This document shows positions 53,583-63,345 of a DNA stretch of 64,000 nucleotides, one piece after another. A program made the position numbers and the translations under genes. This stretch comes from an uncultured Candidatus Actinomarina sp. (lineage in GTDB: Bacteria; Actinomycetota; Acidimicrobiia; Actinomarinales; Actinomarinaceae): NCBI GenBank assembly GCA_902626065.1, contig CACODT010000001.1, positions 148,986 through 212,985 of the forward strand. The letters run 5' to 3'. Under the pieces are notes generated by a model. That model saw nothing but the letters and a program-made list of their open reading frames with translations. It was not told where the DNA came from and did no database searches. The first letter of the stretch is position 1. Each line of letters starts with the position of its first letter.

Positions 53583-54372
53583 TTATCTTAACTATGTACA
53601 AATCTGTAAAAGAAAAAGTTGTATTATTAATCTCCAATGTTGAAGATATCTTATTGTCATCAGTTGTAATCTTTGCATCTGTAAGAGATACAATTGGAAA
53701 TCTAGATGGTTGATCAAATCTTGTATCCGTAAAGATAAAATCTATGTTTGAGGATAACTCCCTAACTAAAGTCGTATAAACCAAAATCTCACTTCCATTA
53801 TTTTGAACTAAATATTCATTACCAAACCTATCCAAACCAGGCATAGAAAAATCTGAATCAGTTAAAAAAATAATTTCTGAATGATTTTGAAAAATTTTAT
53901 CAACAAAACCAATAACAAAACCTTCATCATTTACGACAATATCATCCTTCATAAAGTTTTGGTCATAACCACCTGATACGAGAAATTTGCTTTCATTATT
54001 TTTGATAAATGGAGTTGTTTTTATATAAAAATAGTTAGTCGAATCTACTGATTCTATAAGATTTTTGTTGGAATCCAGTTCATCCTTAAGAAGATCGTTC
54101 TCTATTTTTAATTGTCTTAATTCAAGAACTTCATTCTTTAATCTAATGTTTTCATTTATCAGACTATTTCTTGTTTGAAATAAATCATTATCAAAAAATT
54201 CAATATAATCAGAAAAATTAATATTTGAAGGAATTAAAAAATTCATTCGCTTTGAGATAGTTGATGATATTTCTTGATTTGAAAAATAATCTAAAACCAT
54301 TATCGAAAATGAAAATAAGACGAAAATAACATAAATTATATAATTTCTTACTGTTAAATTTTCATTTTTCAT
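53569..54372 (-). CDS. mreC: Rod shape-determining protein MreC
   Basis: This extracytoplasmic scaffold of the elongasome has 267 residues. One N-terminal helix (about 8-28) is followed by a coiled-coil segment rich in Leu/Glu/Lys (about 70-105), then the beta-barrel domain with FLVSGGYDQNFMKDDIVVNDEGFVIGFVDKI-type content near 130-160 (the family's 'i..G...Gv..g..Vv...GlvG.V') and IFLTDSDFSMPG near 168. It overlaps mreD by 14 nt and follows mreB by 2 nt. Confidence 0.92.
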   Translation of the reverse strand: MKNENLTVRNYIIYVIFVLFSFSIMVLDYFSNQEISSTISKRMNFLIPSNINFSDYIEFFDNDLFQTRNSLINENIRLKNEVLELRQLKIENDLLKDELDSNKNLIESVDSTNYFYIKTTPFIKNNESKFLVSGGYDQNFMKDDIVVNDEGFVIGFVDKIFQNHSEIIFLTDSDFSMPGLDRFGNEYLVQNNGSEILVYTTLVRELSSNIDFIFTDTRFDQPSRFPIVSLTDAKITTDDNKISSTLEINNTTFSFTDLYIVKINDLP

Positions 54373-54374
54373 TT

Positions 54375-55418
54375 TTAATTAGGTTTTGGAGAGGATTTTA
54401 GTACAGAATTGTAATCATCAAATCTCTCCAAACATATACCTGAACCAACTACAACAGTACTTAAGGGGTCTTCCGTCATATTAATTGGAATACCGAGCTC
54501 TTCAGCTATCTTCCTATCCAGCTGCTTAAGAAGTGAACCTCCTCCTGTAAGCCATGCCCCATATTTATCGATATCTGACACTAGTGCTGGTGGTGTTTGG
54601 GATAAGGATATACGAACTGCTTCAATAATATCTTGAACAACAGGACTTAAGGCATTTCTTACATCGGATGCTTCTAATAACACTTGTTTTGGAACACCTT
54701 TTACTATATCTCGACCTGTAACAGTTACTTGAGGCTCTTTATCAAATTGGTAAGCAGACCCTACGGCATGTTTTAGTGATTCAGCAATTCCTTCATCAAC
54801 CAGCATAGAATGTTCAGCTCTTAGCCATTCAATAAGCCTATCAGTCATATCCTCCCCTCCAACTCTTACGGAGTTGGCATTTACAATATCTCCCATTGAA
54901 ATGACTGCTATTTCAGTGGTTCCACCACCAATATCAATTACCATGTTTCCAAATGGTTCATAAATTTGAAGACCAGCACCAATAGCAGCAGCCATTGGCT
55001 CTTCAACTGTGAAGACTTCAGATGCTCCTGTTGCATGAGCCGCAGTTTCAATTGATCTTTGTTCAACGCTTGTAACACCATTTGGTACACACATAACTAT
55101 TCTTGGTCTTGAGTATGACCTTCCGATGGCACGAGTTAATAAAGTTTTGACTAACTCCTCTGCCATTTCTATTTCTGAAATAACACCATCCCTTAGGGGC
55201 TTGATCAACTTAATTGATTCCGGAACTCGACCAACAAGTTTTTTTGCTTCTTCACCTACTGTGAGTATAGAACCATCCTCCTTGTTGACAGCAATAAGAG
55301 TTGGCTCATCTACAACGACTCCTATGCTTTTGACATATATTAAGGTATTAGCGGTTCCGAGATCGATTGCGATATCATTACCGCCAAAAAGTGATCTTCT
55401 TAAATTTATTCCAGCCAT
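54375..55418 (-). CDS. mreB: Rod shape-determining actin homologue MreB
   Basis: This bacterial actin directs lateral wall synthesis. It has 347 residues. The phosphate-1 loop is AIDLGTANTLIYVK (17-30), then DEPTLIAVN, RPRIVMCVPNGVTSVE near 105-120, EEPMAAAIGAGLQI near 138, the phosphate-2 loop VIDIGGGTTEIAVISMG near 160-176, and WLTGGGSLLKQLDRKI near 290. It is the head of mreBCD-mrdA-rodA and begins 44 bases after ndk. Confidence 0.97.
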   Translation of the reverse strand: MAGINLRRSLFGGNDIAIDLGTANTLIYVKSIGVVVDEPTLIAVNKEDGSILTVGEEAKKLVGRVPESIKLIKPLRDGVISEIEMAEELVKTLLTRAIGRSYSRPRIVMCVPNGVTSVEQRSIETAAHATGASEVFTVEEPMAAAIGAGLQIYEPFGNMVIDIGGGTTEIAVISMGDIVNANSVRVGGEDMTDRLIEWLRAEHSMLVDEGIAESLKHAVGSAYQFDKEPQVTVTGRDIVKGVPKQVLLEASDVRNALSPVVQDIIEAVRISLSQTPPALVSDIDKYGAWLTGGGSLLKQLDRKIAEELGIPINMTEDPLSTVVVGSGICLERFDDYNSVLKSSPKPN

Positions 55419-55462
55419 GTATATACAGATTAATAGCCTGAATAATCAAATTAAATAAAAAT

Positions 55463-55861
55463 TTAATTGTTAAAGAATAGGCCTAATTCTCTTTCAGCGC
55501 TCTCTTCTGAGTCTGAACCATGTACTACATTTTCTTCAAGTTTTGTCGCAAAATCCGCTCTAATTGTCCCTGGATCCGCATCTTGGGGATTTGTCGCACC
55601 CATGATTCTACGGACTTCACTAACGACGTTTTCCCCTTCAACCTCCATTGCTACAACAGGGCCACTCGTAATGAAGGATACTAAATCTTGAAAAAATGGT
55701 TTATCTTTGTGTTCAGCATAATGCTGTTCAGCAAGTTCAGTAGTGATTGACATCATTTTCATTTTTGAGATTTTGAATCCTTCTTGCTCAACCCTATCAA
55801 TTACCTGCCCAACTATATTTCTTTTCACACCATCTGGTTTTACCATAAAGAAAGTTTTCAT
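55463..55861 (-). CDS. ndk: Nucleoside diphosphate kinase
   Basis: It balances NTP pools by transferring phosphate through a phosphohistidine. It has 132 residues. Features are FFMVKPDGVKRNIVGQVIDRVE (4-25), the MMSITTELAEQHYAEHKDKPFF segment near 36-57, and the active-site His in NVVHGSDSEESAERELGLFF near 110-129. It lies between folC (4-nt overlap) and mreB, the typical actinobacterial folC-ndk-mreB order. Confidence 0.97.
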   Translation of the reverse strand: MKTFFMVKPDGVKRNIVGQVIDRVEQEGFKISKMKMMSITTELAEQHYAEHKDKPFFQDLVSFITSGPVVAMEVEGENVVSEVRRIMGATNPQDADPGTIRADFATKLEENVVHGSDSEESAERELGLFFNN

Positions 55862-57021
55862 GAATATTCCTTTTTATATTTACCAACTAAATATAAACTT
55901 CCCGTCAATATAGATGGATTCTTTGATGCATTAAAATCATCCATACTTGCTACTTCAAATGATATTTGATTTGATTCAAGATATTCTTGATAACTTGAAA
56001 TATCAGCTTGTCCAAAAAATGAATCATTTTCAATAAGATAAATTTGCTTGAATTTTTCTGAATTGATTTTCGTTATAAATTCAGTAATATTTTTACCTTT
56101 TTTCATACCTAAATAAACATCAAATTCGCTAATCACATAACTATTCTTTACAAAACTTATCAGTGCCTCCAAGCTAGAAACATTATGTGCTCCATCAATA
56201 ATTTTTGGAGGAGTATTAGAGACTTCTTCAAACCTGCCTGAAATTGTTGAATAATTTTCGATTTTATTAATTGTTTCATTTGTGTCTAGCTCATCATATC
56301 TTGCAATACACTCAAATACCTTCAATGCAGTCTCAAAATTTACATTGGTCTTATTATCACTTGTATCCTGACAAACAAAAATATCATCATCATTTAAATC
56401 AAAATTCTCATGCATATAGTTTTTATGGAGTTGATACAAATCCGGATCACCAAAAATTACATGTTTCGGATTTTTAGATACTTGAATTTTTTGAAAAAAA
56501 ATATCTTTTAAAGAATCACCTAATAAATCCATATGGTCGTAACCTACATTGGTTATACACACAGTATCCGAATTAAGAATTGAAGTAGTATCGTATAGGC
56601 CGCCAATTCCCGCTTCAACAATAAAATAATCGAACCCACTTTCTAAAAATAACTTTGATGAGATAAGGAAAAGTGTTTCAAAATAGGCAAGTTCAATATT
56701 ATTATCAGTTTCAAAATTTTTTAAAACGTTCATATAGGAAGAAATATCTTCTTCTGGGATATTTTCATCGTTTATTTTTATTCGCTCATTTACATCGACC
56801 AAATGTGGTGATGTAAATAGAATTGATGAGATACCATTCTGCATTAAGATTTTGTGCAAGAAGGATGCACAAGAGGTTTTCCCATTTGTTCCAACTACAG
56901 ATATCGACTTTTGTTTCAATATCTCAAGTTCCTGAGTTCCAAAAAAAGAATTTAAGAGATCTAGATTTTTGTTACTTTTACCTATTTTTGAATTTAAGTA
57001 GTTCTTGAATTCATCAGACAC
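55858..57021 (-). CDS. folC: Folylpolyglutamate synthase / dihydrofolate synthase
   Basis: This Mur-ligase-type enzyme adds glutamate to folates. It has 387 residues. The P-loop is VVGTNGKTSCASFLHKIL near 42-59, then LFTSPHLVDVNERIKIN near 69-85, FIVEAGIGGLYDTTSILN near 136, the VCITNVGYDHMDLLGDSL segment near 156, and DGAHNVSSLEALISF near 265. It is somewhat shorter than the usual 420-450 residues. It overlaps valS by 8 nt and ndk by 4 nt. Confidence 0.94.
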   Translation of the reverse strand: MSDEFKNYLNSKIGKSNKNLDLLNSFFGTQELEILKQKSISVVGTNGKTSCASFLHKILMQNGISSILFTSPHLVDVNERIKINDENIPEEDISSYMNVLKNFETDNNIELAYFETLFLISSKLFLESGFDYFIVEAGIGGLYDTTSILNSDTVCITNVGYDHMDLLGDSLKDIFFQKIQVSKNPKHVIFGDPDLYQLHKNYMHENFDLNDDDIFVCQDTSDNKTNVNFETALKVFECIARYDELDTNETINKIENYSTISGRFEEVSNTPPKIIDGAHNVSSLEALISFVKNSYVISEFDVYLGMKKGKNITEFITKINSEKFKQIYLIENDSFFGQADISSYQEYLESNQISFEVASMDDFNASKNPSILTGSLYLVGKYKKEYS

Positions 57022-59611
57022 TGAATTGATCCCGTGTATCTTTTAATATTTTTATCTCGTTTTCCACCTCTATAACGTTTTGTTGTTCTTCTTTAATCAG
57101 TTCGTCTTTCGCATTTTGAATAAATTTCTCATTCTCTAATCTTGATTTTGAGACAGTTAATGTTTTTGTAAGACTCTCAATTTTTTTATCTAACTTTTTG
57201 ATTTCTACATCAATATCAATGTAATCATCAGCGACTAGAAAAAACTCATAATTTCCCGATTGAAAAATAATTTTTCTTTCATCTTCATTATCTGAGGAAG
57301 AAACATTCAGTTCAACATTCCCAATGTTTGTTAACTGTTTCTTAAACCATTGATCAACATCCTTTTTTGAATTGACCGCTAAAACTTCTTTATTCTTAAG
57401 TTGATACGTAGCTTTGAAATTTCTTATTTGAGATATGACTTCTTTCAAATTCTCAACATCATTACTGACATTGCTAGATGTATCATTATGTGTTTCTGGC
57501 CATGTGTTGTTAATTAAGAGTTCATTCTCAAAACTTGACCAAATCTCTTCTGTAATATGTGGCATAGCTGGATTCAATACTTTTATACTTTTTAAAAATA
57601 TATTTCTAAGCACATACATTGTTTCATTCTTAGTTTTTTCATCATCAATTAGATTCTTAGAAAATTCGAAGTACCAGTCAAATAAATCTGACCACACAAA
57701 GTTATAAATTAATTTATAAGCATCAGATATTTTATATTTTTCAAATAACTCATTAAATTCATTTAATACTTCATCAAACCTTGATATTATCCATTTATTT
57801 TCTGGACAGATTACTTCTTTAACCTCTTCAATAAGTTCATCTGCTGGGGAATATAGGTGAACAAATTTTGACGCATTCCATAATTTATTACCAAATTTTT
57901 TCGCCGCAAGTGTCCATTCTTCGTCAAATGGTACATCTTGACCAGGAGCTGCTTTCTCTATCAATGAAAAACGTAAGGCGTCAGCCCCATGTTTTTCTGA
58001 CAGCTCCAATGGGTCAATAGTATTTTTAAGACTCTTTGACATCTTTCTTCCTTTTGAGTCTCGAACTAAACCATGAATAAGTATGTCTTTGAATGGAACA
58101 GCATCATTAAAGTTCAAACCCATCATTATCATCCTGGCTACCCAGAAAAATATTATGTCAAAACCTGTTACAAGTAATGAGGTAGGGTAATATTTTTTTA
58201 AATCATTACTTTCATCTGGCCAGCCTAAAGTTGAAAATGGCCACAATGCTGATGAAAACCATGTATCTAAAACATCTTTATCTTGTGTTAACTTTAATGA
58301 ATCAGCCAGTTTGTACTTAGCCCTAGCTTCAGATTCACTTGTTGCAACGTAAACATTTCCGTCCCCGTCGTACCAAGCTGGTATTTGATGACCCCACCAA
58401 ATTTGCCTTGAGATACACCAGTCTTGTATATTGTGCATCCATTCAAAATAGGTTTTCTCCCAATTTTTAGGTATAAACTTAATATTTTCGTTTTCTACCT
58501 CGGCGATACTTCTTTCCGCAAGGGTTTTGGTTTTAACAAACCATTGATCAGTAATCATTGGTTCAAGTATGCTTTTAGACCTATCCCCTTTTGGTAATTG
58601 AATAATGTGGTCATCGGCGGAATGAAGAATTCCAAGCTCGGTTAATTCATTTACTATCTTTTCTCTTGCTTCGAATCTATCTATATTTTTATAACTTTCT
58701 GGCATGAAGTCCTCATCTGACATTGTTCCATCCAACTTCATACAAGATATAATCTCTAAACCGTGTTTTAAACCTATTTCATAATCGTTAAAGTCATGTG
58801 CTGGTGTAATCTTGACACATCCTGAACCAAATTCTTTATCAACATATTCATCGGCAATAACTGGGACCTCCCGATTGACAATAGGGATAATGGCTGTTTT
58901 CCCAATAAAACTTTTATATCTTTCATCCTCAGGATTAACCGCGACAGCAGTATCAGCAAGTATTGTTTCGGGCCTAGTAGTAGCGATAGTAATAAATTCA
59001 TCGCCACACTTGTAATTAACGCTCCAAAGCTTACCATTTTGTTCCTCAAGGTTTACTTCAAGATCAGAGACCGCGGACATAAGTTTTGTATCCCAATTAA
59101 CCATTCTTGATCCTTTATAAATAAGACCAGAATCATAAAGACTTACAAATACTTGTCTCACTGCATCGGAAAGTCCTTCGTCCATCGTAAATCTTTCTCT
59201 TGACCAATCACAACTCATACCAAGTTTTTTCATCTGACTTGAAATGTTCTCTCCTGATTTTTCTTTCCACTCCCAGACTTTTGAAATGAAGTTTTCTCGA
59301 CCAATATCTTCTTTTGTAAGCCCTTTCTCTGATAATTCATTTTCAACTAGTAGTTGTGTAATAATGCCTGCATGATCAGTACCAGGAACCCAAAGTGTTT
59401 CAAATCCTTTTAGCCTCTTTATGCGGACAATAACATCTATTATTGAATGTTCTAAAGCATGTCCCATGTGTAATGAACCAGTTACATTTGGAGGTGGTAT
59501 TACAATCGAAAATTGTTTATCCGATTCAACTGGTTTAAATTGATTTTTTAATTCCCACTCGGATTGCCATTTTTGCTCGATACTTAATGGCTCATATGAA
59601 TCTTCAACCAT
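57014..59611 (-). CDS. valS: Valyl-tRNA synthetase
   Basis: It charges tRNA-Val. It has 865 residues. The HIGH-type motif is IPPPNVTGSLHMGHALEHS near 38-56, LWVPGTDHAGI near 75, editing-domain TTRPETILADTAVAV near 206 and GSGCVKITPAHDFNDYE near 266. KMSKS is SKGRKMSKSLKNTIDP near 521. The C-terminal coiled-coil arm typical of ValRS ends the protein (about 800-865). It lies 4 bases after clpX, in the actinobacterial clpX-valS-folC order. Confidence 0.97.
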   Translation of the reverse strand: MVEDSYEPLSIEQKWQSEWELKNQFKPVESDKQFSIVIPPPNVTGSLHMGHALEHSIIDVIVRIKRLKGFETLWVPGTDHAGIITQLLVENELSEKGLTKEDIGRENFISKVWEWKEKSGENISSQMKKLGMSCDWSRERFTMDEGLSDAVRQVFVSLYDSGLIYKGSRMVNWDTKLMSAVSDLEVNLEEQNGKLWSVNYKCGDEFITIATTRPETILADTAVAVNPEDERYKSFIGKTAIIPIVNREVPVIADEYVDKEFGSGCVKITPAHDFNDYEIGLKHGLEIISCMKLDGTMSDEDFMPESYKNIDRFEAREKIVNELTELGILHSADDHIIQLPKGDRSKSILEPMITDQWFVKTKTLAERSIAEVENENIKFIPKNWEKTYFEWMHNIQDWCISRQIWWGHQIPAWYDGDGNVYVATSESEARAKYKLADSLKLTQDKDVLDTWFSSALWPFSTLGWPDESNDLKKYYPTSLLVTGFDIIFFWVARMIMMGLNFNDAVPFKDILIHGLVRDSKGRKMSKSLKNTIDPLELSEKHGADALRFSLIEKAAPGQDVPFDEEWTLAAKKFGNKLWNASKFVHLYSPADELIEEVKEVICPENKWIISRFDEVLNEFNELFEKYKISDAYKLIYNFVWSDLFDWYFEFSKNLIDDEKTKNETMYVLRNIFLKSIKVLNPAMPHITEEIWSSFENELLINNTWPETHNDTSSNVSNDVENLKEVISQIRNFKATYQLKNKEVLAVNSKKDVDQWFKKQLTNIGNVELNVSSSDNEDERKIIFQSGNYEFFLVADDYIDIDVEIKKLDKKIESLTKTLTVSKSRLENEKFIQNAKDELIKEEQQNVIEVENEIKILKDTRDQFSV

Positions 59612-59615
59612 AGAT

Positions 59616-60884
59616 TTAGGCTGGTTTAGAGTCTTTTTTGTCTTTACTTTGTTTTAGGACCATTTTTGGTTGAATGTCATCAGTCACATTCTCTTTATCA
59701 ATAATTATTGTCTCTATGTCTTTTCTGGATGGTGCTTCAAACATTTCATCGAGTAATAATTTTTCAATAATTGATCTCAATCCTCTTGCACCCGTTTTTC
59801 TTTCAAGGGCAAGTTCAGCCATTGCTTCAAGAGCACCATCTGTAAAGGTAAGTTCAACATCATCAAGCTCAAAAATTTTCTTAAATTGTTTTGTGATCGC
59901 GTTTTTTGGTTCAACAAGAATTTTTATTAATGCATCTTTATCTAATTCATTAACGCTTGTAACAACTGGTAGTCTTCCAATAAACTCTGGTATCAATCCA
60001 TACCTTCTCAGATCTTTTGGCTCAACCTTGTCATATATTTTTCTTTCGTTTACTTTATCTTTGCTGCTTAAATTTGTATTGAATCCAACTGAGTTGTCCC
60101 CAAGTCTTTTTCCTATAATTTGATCAAGACCATCAAATGCTCCGCCGACTATAAATAGAATATTTGTCGTATCTATCTGTAAATATTCTTGCTGAGGATG
60201 CTTTCTTCCTCCTTGCGGTGGTACTTGAGCGGTGGTACCTTCTAATATTTTAAGTAATGCTTGTTGCACTCCTTCACCTGAGACATCTCTAGTAATTGAT
60301 GGGTTGTCTGATTTTCTCGTAATTTTGTCTATCTCATCAATATAGATGATTCCTTTTTCAGCCTTTTTAATATCAAAGTCTGCTGACTGTATGAGTGTTA
60401 GTAGGATATTTTCTACATCCTCCCCGACATAACCAGCTTCAGTCAGTGTCGTCGCATCAGCAATAGCAAACGGAACTTGGAGTATCTTTGCAAGTGTTTG
60501 TGCCAATAAAGTTTTACCACTTCCGGTAGGTCCGAGAATTAAGACATTGGACTTTTGTATTTCAAGATCATCATTTTTGTCATCGTCTTTATAAATTCTT
60601 TTGTAATGGTTGTAAACAGCCACAGACAATGTTTTTTTCGCTTCAGATTGACCAATGACAAACTCATTTAATGCCTGGTTTATTTCTTTTGGTAAGGGAA
60701 GATGTGTCTCGTTAGAAGTTTCAAGCGTATCAATTTTTTCTTCTTCGATTATCTCTACGCAAAGTTCAATGCACTCATCGCATATGTAGACTCCTGGTCC
60801 AGCAATGAGTTTAATGACTTGCTTTTGTGATTTTCCACAAAAACTACACTTTAACGGATCAGTTGATGATTCTTTATTAGCCAT
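59616..60884 (-). CDS. clpX: ATP-dependent Clp protease ATPase subunit ClpX
   Basis: This AAA+ unfoldase feeds ClpP. It has 422 residues. The N-terminal zinc-binding domain is [10 protein letters not shown] with CDECIELC (13-42). Walker A is [17 protein letters not shown] near 113-129, Walker [11 protein letters not shown] near 175, [15 protein letters not shown] near 221 and the pore loop AGYVGEDVE near 145. The arginine finger GRLPVV lies near 312. It follows clpP by 15 bases. Confidence 0.97.
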   Translation of the reverse strand: MANKESSTDPLKCSFCGKSQKQVIKLIAGPGVYICDECIELCVEIIEEEKIDTLETSNETHLPLPKEINQALNEFVIGQSEAKKTLSVAVYNHYKRIYKDDDKNDDLEIQKSNVLILGPTGSGKTLLAQTLAKILQVPFAIADATTLTEAGYVGEDVENILLTLIQSADFDIKKAEKGIIYIDEIDKITRKSDNPSITRDVSGEGVQQALLKILEGTTAQVPPQGGRKHPQQEYLQIDTTNILFIVGGAFDGLDQIIGKRLGDNSVGFNTNLSSKDKVNERKIYDKVEPKDLRRYGLIPEFIGRLPVVTSVNELDKDALIKILVEPKNAITKQFKKIFELDDVELTFTDGALEAMAELALERKTGARGLRSIIEKLLLDEMFEAPSRKDIETIIIDKENVTDDIQPKMVLKQSKDKKDSKPA

Positions 60885-60899
60885 AACCTTACCCTGTTG

Positions 60900-61517
60900 T
60901 TATTTTTTGTCTGCTAACTCCCTTTGAGTTAGTACTTCATCTACTATACCGTATTCTAAAGCTTCTTGCGCAGTCATCCAGAAATCTCTGTCAGTATCAA
61001 CAGCAATTTGTTCAATATCTTTTTTGGTAAAATCTGCCAAAAGTCCATTAATCTGATTTCTCATATCAGTAATGAGCTTTGCTTGAATTTCAATATCTTT
61101 TGAAGTACCTTCTGCCCCACCAGCTGGTTGGTGTAACATAATCCTTGCGTGTGGAAGTGAGTATCTCTTACCTGGAGTTCCTCCAGCAAGAATCACTGCA
61201 CCTGCTGAAGCAGCAAGTCCCATACAGACTGTTGCAACATCTGGCTTTATGTATTTCATTGTGTCGTATATAGCAAACAATGAAGTAATTGAACCACCTG
61301 GGGAGTTTATGTATATATAAATGTCTTTCTCAGGATCTTCTGATTCAAGATGTAAAAGCTGTGCCATTATTAGGTTTGCAACTCCATCGTCAATTGGAGT
61401 ACCAAGAAATATGATTCTATCTTTTAAAAGCCTTGAATAAATATCAAAAGCTCTTTCGCCTCTATTTGTATTCTCAATAACTGTAGGTACAACATAATTT
61501 GAAGGCTCTTTTTTCAT
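60900..61517 (-). CDS. clpP: ATP-dependent Clp protease proteolytic subunit ClpP
   Basis: This serine protease subunit forms the Clp barrel. It has 205 residues from ATG 61517, which is preceded by GAGGAAG. The in-frame ATG further upstream lies inside tig. Catalytic residues are seen in [17 protein letters not shown] (nucleophile Ser near 109), [12 protein letters not shown] (His near 134) and an Asp near 183. [18 protein letters not shown] near 72-89 is the handle region. Only one clpP is present between tig and clpX, whereas many Actinobacteria have clpP1-clpP2 here. Confidence 0.95.
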   Translation of the reverse strand: MKKEPSNYVVPTVIENTNRGERAFDIYSRLLKDRIIFLGTPIDDGVANLIMAQLLHLESEDPEKDIYIYINSPGGSITSLFAIYDTMKYIKPDVATVCMGLAASAGAVILAGGTPGKRYSLPHARIMLHQPAGGAEGTSKDIEIQAKLITDMRNQINGLLADFTKKDIEQIAVDTDRDFWMTAQEALEYGIVDEVLTQRELADKK

Positions 61518-61518
61518 T

Positions 61519-62835
61519 TTATTCTTCCTCTCTTGTATCTGTATCTTGATTGTACACATCTTGAAGATATACTTTTTCACCATTTTTATCTACCGACGAT
61601 CCAGACTTTAAAACATGAATCATTGCCTTATTTCTTAAGGATTCTGCTTCTAGATTAAGTCTATGTGTAGTGTTTTCGACATCATCTTGATTGTCATGTG
61701 ATTTCATATGCTCTTCAATCACTGCAACATCCTCATCTTCAAGTTTTATGTCTAGGTCTTCAATGACTTTATCTAGTATCACGACCATGGTTAAATTTCT
61801 AGTAGCTTGTTTATTAAGATCATCCCGTAATGTCTCCTCAGTGAGTCCAGTTACTTGAAAGTAATCCTCAAGTTTTATGTTGTTTTGGGCCAACTCATTG
61901 ATAAAGTTTTGCAAGATGCTGTCCATTTCAGCAACTACTAATTGTTCAGGTAGCTCAATCTTTGCCTCTTCAATAAGTTTGTTTGTTAACTCTGCCTGAT
62001 ATTGAGAGGCTACTTGTCGTTTTTTAATCATCTCAATATTCTTTTCAAGCTCTTCTTTAAGGTTTTTGATATCATCAAACTCAGTAGTTTCAGAAACCCA
62101 CTCATCTGTTAAATCAGGAAGGATTTTCTCTCTTACCTCTTTTACTAAAACAGTAACCTCAACATTTTCCTCTCCCAATTGTGGAAGATTTTCATCGTAC
62201 TTCACAATTGCACCGGGAGATACTGCTTCCAATTTAGAATCGAGCTGAGCAGTTAACGTATTAGAGCCAACTTCATACAAATAATCTTGAAAATTAAAAT
62301 CTTTCAAATCGTTATTGTTCTTTCTTGCTGAGATATTTACAAGAGCATAATCTCCGGACTTAAGTGGCCTTTCAACTTTTGAAACCTCCGCAAATTGTGT
62401 TCTGACCCTGTCAATTTGATCATCAAGTTCATCTTCAGTTGGCTTTATTGACTCAACCTCCACTTCCTGTTCTAGTTTTGGAAGTTTGGATAATTTTGGC
62501 CAAAGGGTGATTAATACATCTATTTCAAAGTTCTTTTCCTTTTTATCTATCTTTTTAATTACTGGTCTTGTTGCTGGATTGATTTCTTCATCTTTAAGAA
62601 TTGAAAATAATTTTTCAGGTAAAAAGAGTTCAATTGCCTCCTCGTTTATTGCATCTTCACCAACTTCTCTTGTAACTATATTTGGCGGTATTTTTCCTGG
62701 CCTAAAGCCCTTAATTTTTAAATTTTTTGAGATTCTTTTAATTGCCTCATCTTTATATTCTTCAAGGTCTTTATTGTCTACTTTTAGATCAAGTTGTCTC
62801 TCAAAGTCACTTGTATTCTTTATTTTATATTTCAA
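61519..62835 (-). CDS. tig: Trigger factor
   Basis: This ribosome-bound chaperone and prolyl isomerase has 438 residues from a TTG at 62835, chosen because AGGAGA lies 6 bases upstream. The open frame extends beyond into tRNA-His and that part is not coding. The ribosome-docking signature [12 protein letters not shown] lies near 39-50. The FKBP-like domain with [12 protein letters not shown] lies near 150-230, and the C-terminal chaperone arms follow. The acidic tail ends TDTREEE. It is first of tig-clpP-clpX, directly behind tRNA-His. Confidence 0.94.
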   Translation of the reverse strand: MKYKIKNTSDFERQLDLKVDNKDLEEYKDEAIKRISKNLKIKGFRPGKIPPNIVTREVGEDAINEEAIELFLPEKLFSILKDEEINPATRPVIKKIDKKEKNFEIDVLITLWPKLSKLPKLEQEVEVESIKPTEDELDDQIDRVRTQFAEVSKVERPLKSGDYALVNISARKNNNDLKDFNFQDYLYEVGSNTLTAQLDSKLEAVSPGAIVKYDENLPQLGEENVEVTVLVKEVREKILPDLTDEWVSETTEFDDIKNLKEELEKNIEMIKKRQVASQYQAELTNKLIEEAKIELPEQLVVAEMDSILQNFINELAQNNIKLEDYFQVTGLTEETLRDDLNKQATRNLTMVVILDKVIEDLDIKLEDEDVAVIEEHMKSHDNQDDVENTTHRLNLEAESLRNKAMIHVLKSGSSVDKNGEKVYLQDVYNQDTDTREEE

Positions 62836-62854
62836 TTGTTCTCCTAAATAAGGT

Positions 62855-62932
62855 GGGTGACCGACGGGATTTGAACCCGCGACCTCCTGGACCACAACCA
62901 GGCGCTCTAACCAAACTGAGCTACGATCACCC
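62855..62932 (-). tRNA. tRNA-His (GTG)
   Basis: Minus-strand cloverleaf with acceptor GGTGATC/GGTCACC, anticodon GTG in TTGTGGT, T-arm GGGTTCAAATCCC. The extra G at position -1 (62932) faces discriminator C (62855), the hallmark of tRNA-His. The encoded sequence continues ACC rather than CCA after the discriminator. The tig start lies about 20 bases downstream. Confidence 0.95.
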
Positions 62933-62935
62933 CGG

Positions 62936-63009
62936 CGCTCTCGATAGGACTCGAACCTATAACCTACAGATTAGAAGTCTGTTGCTCTATCCATTTGAGC
63001 TACGAGAGC
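62936..63009 (-). tRNA. tRNA-Arg (TCT)
   Basis: Minus-strand cloverleaf with acceptor GCTCTCG/CGAGAGC, D-arm AGCTCAAATGGATAGAGC, anticodon TCT in CTTCTAA, T-arm GGTTCGAGTCC, discriminator G. No CCA is encoded. It lies 3 bases before tRNA-His in the same cluster. Confidence 0.95.
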
Positions 63010-63015
63010 CTCTCG

Positions 63016-63086
63016 AGCGGGTGAAGGGAATCGAACCCTCATAGCCAGCTTGGAAGGCTGGAGCTTTGCCATTAAGCTACACCCGC
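63016..63086 (-). tRNA. tRNA-Gly (TCC)
   Basis: Minus-strand cloverleaf of 71 bases with acceptor GCGGGTG/CACCCGC, D-arm AGCTTAATGGCAAAGC, anticodon TCC in CTTCCAA, T-arm GGGTTCGATTCCC, discriminator T as usual for Gly. No CCA is encoded. Confidence 0.95.
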
Positions 63087-63091
63087 GCTAG

Positions 63092-63166
63092 TCGGGCTGG
63101 TGAGATTCGAACTCACGACCTCCTGCTCCCAAAGCAGGCGCTCTAGCCAAGCTGAGCCACAGCCCG
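63092..63166 (-). tRNA. tRNA-Pro (TGG)
   Basis: Minus-strand cloverleaf with acceptor CGGGCTG/CAGCCCG, D-arm GGCTCAGCTTGGCTAGAGC, anticodon TGG in TTTGGGA, T-arm AGTTCGAATCT, discriminator A. No CCA is encoded. It is first in the tRNA-Pro-Gly-Arg-His-tig series. Confidence 0.95.
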
Positions 63167-63261
63167 CACGTCTAATTATTGTTCCATGATAATGGTTTTA
63201 TGGAAACAATAAATCAAAAAAAATATAGTTAAGTAACATGAGTTAAGTTAATCTGTAAAAA
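63167..63261. promoter_or_regulatory. Divergent promoter region between two tRNA clusters
   Basis: A 95-base gap separates tRNA-Pro (-) from tRNA-Lys (+). It must contain the promoters for both clusters and probably for tig-clpP-clpX. A near-perfect inverted repeat lies at 63178-63210 (ATTGTTCCAT and ATGGAAACAAT, one extra A, 12-base loop). TAATCT (63249-63254) is a possible -10 for tRNA-Lys. No ClgR-like or CIRCE-like operator is recognised. Confidence 0.4.
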
Positions 63262-63334
63262 GGGTCGCTAGCTCAATTGGCAGAGCAACGGACTCTTAAT
63301 CCGCAGGTTCGGGGTTCAAGTCCCCGGCGACCCA
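63262..63334 (+). tRNA. tRNA-Lys (CTT)
   Basis: Plus-strand cloverleaf with acceptor GGGTCGC/GCGACCC, D-arm AGCTCAATTGGCAGAGC, anticodon CTT in ACTCTTAAT, T-arm GGGGTTCAAGTCCCC, discriminator A. No CCA is encoded (CGC follows). Confidence 0.95.
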
Positions 63335-63345
63335 CGCGACATTTA

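Noticed and set aside
62836-62895. Upstream extension of the trigger-factor frame
   Set aside because: It lies in tRNA-His; a TTG with AGGAGA upstream gives the normal N-terminus.
62742-63044. Open frame on + across tRNA-His and tRNA-Arg
   Set aside because: Translation of antisense tRNA sequence (RDLNPRPPGPQ type); no coding evidence.
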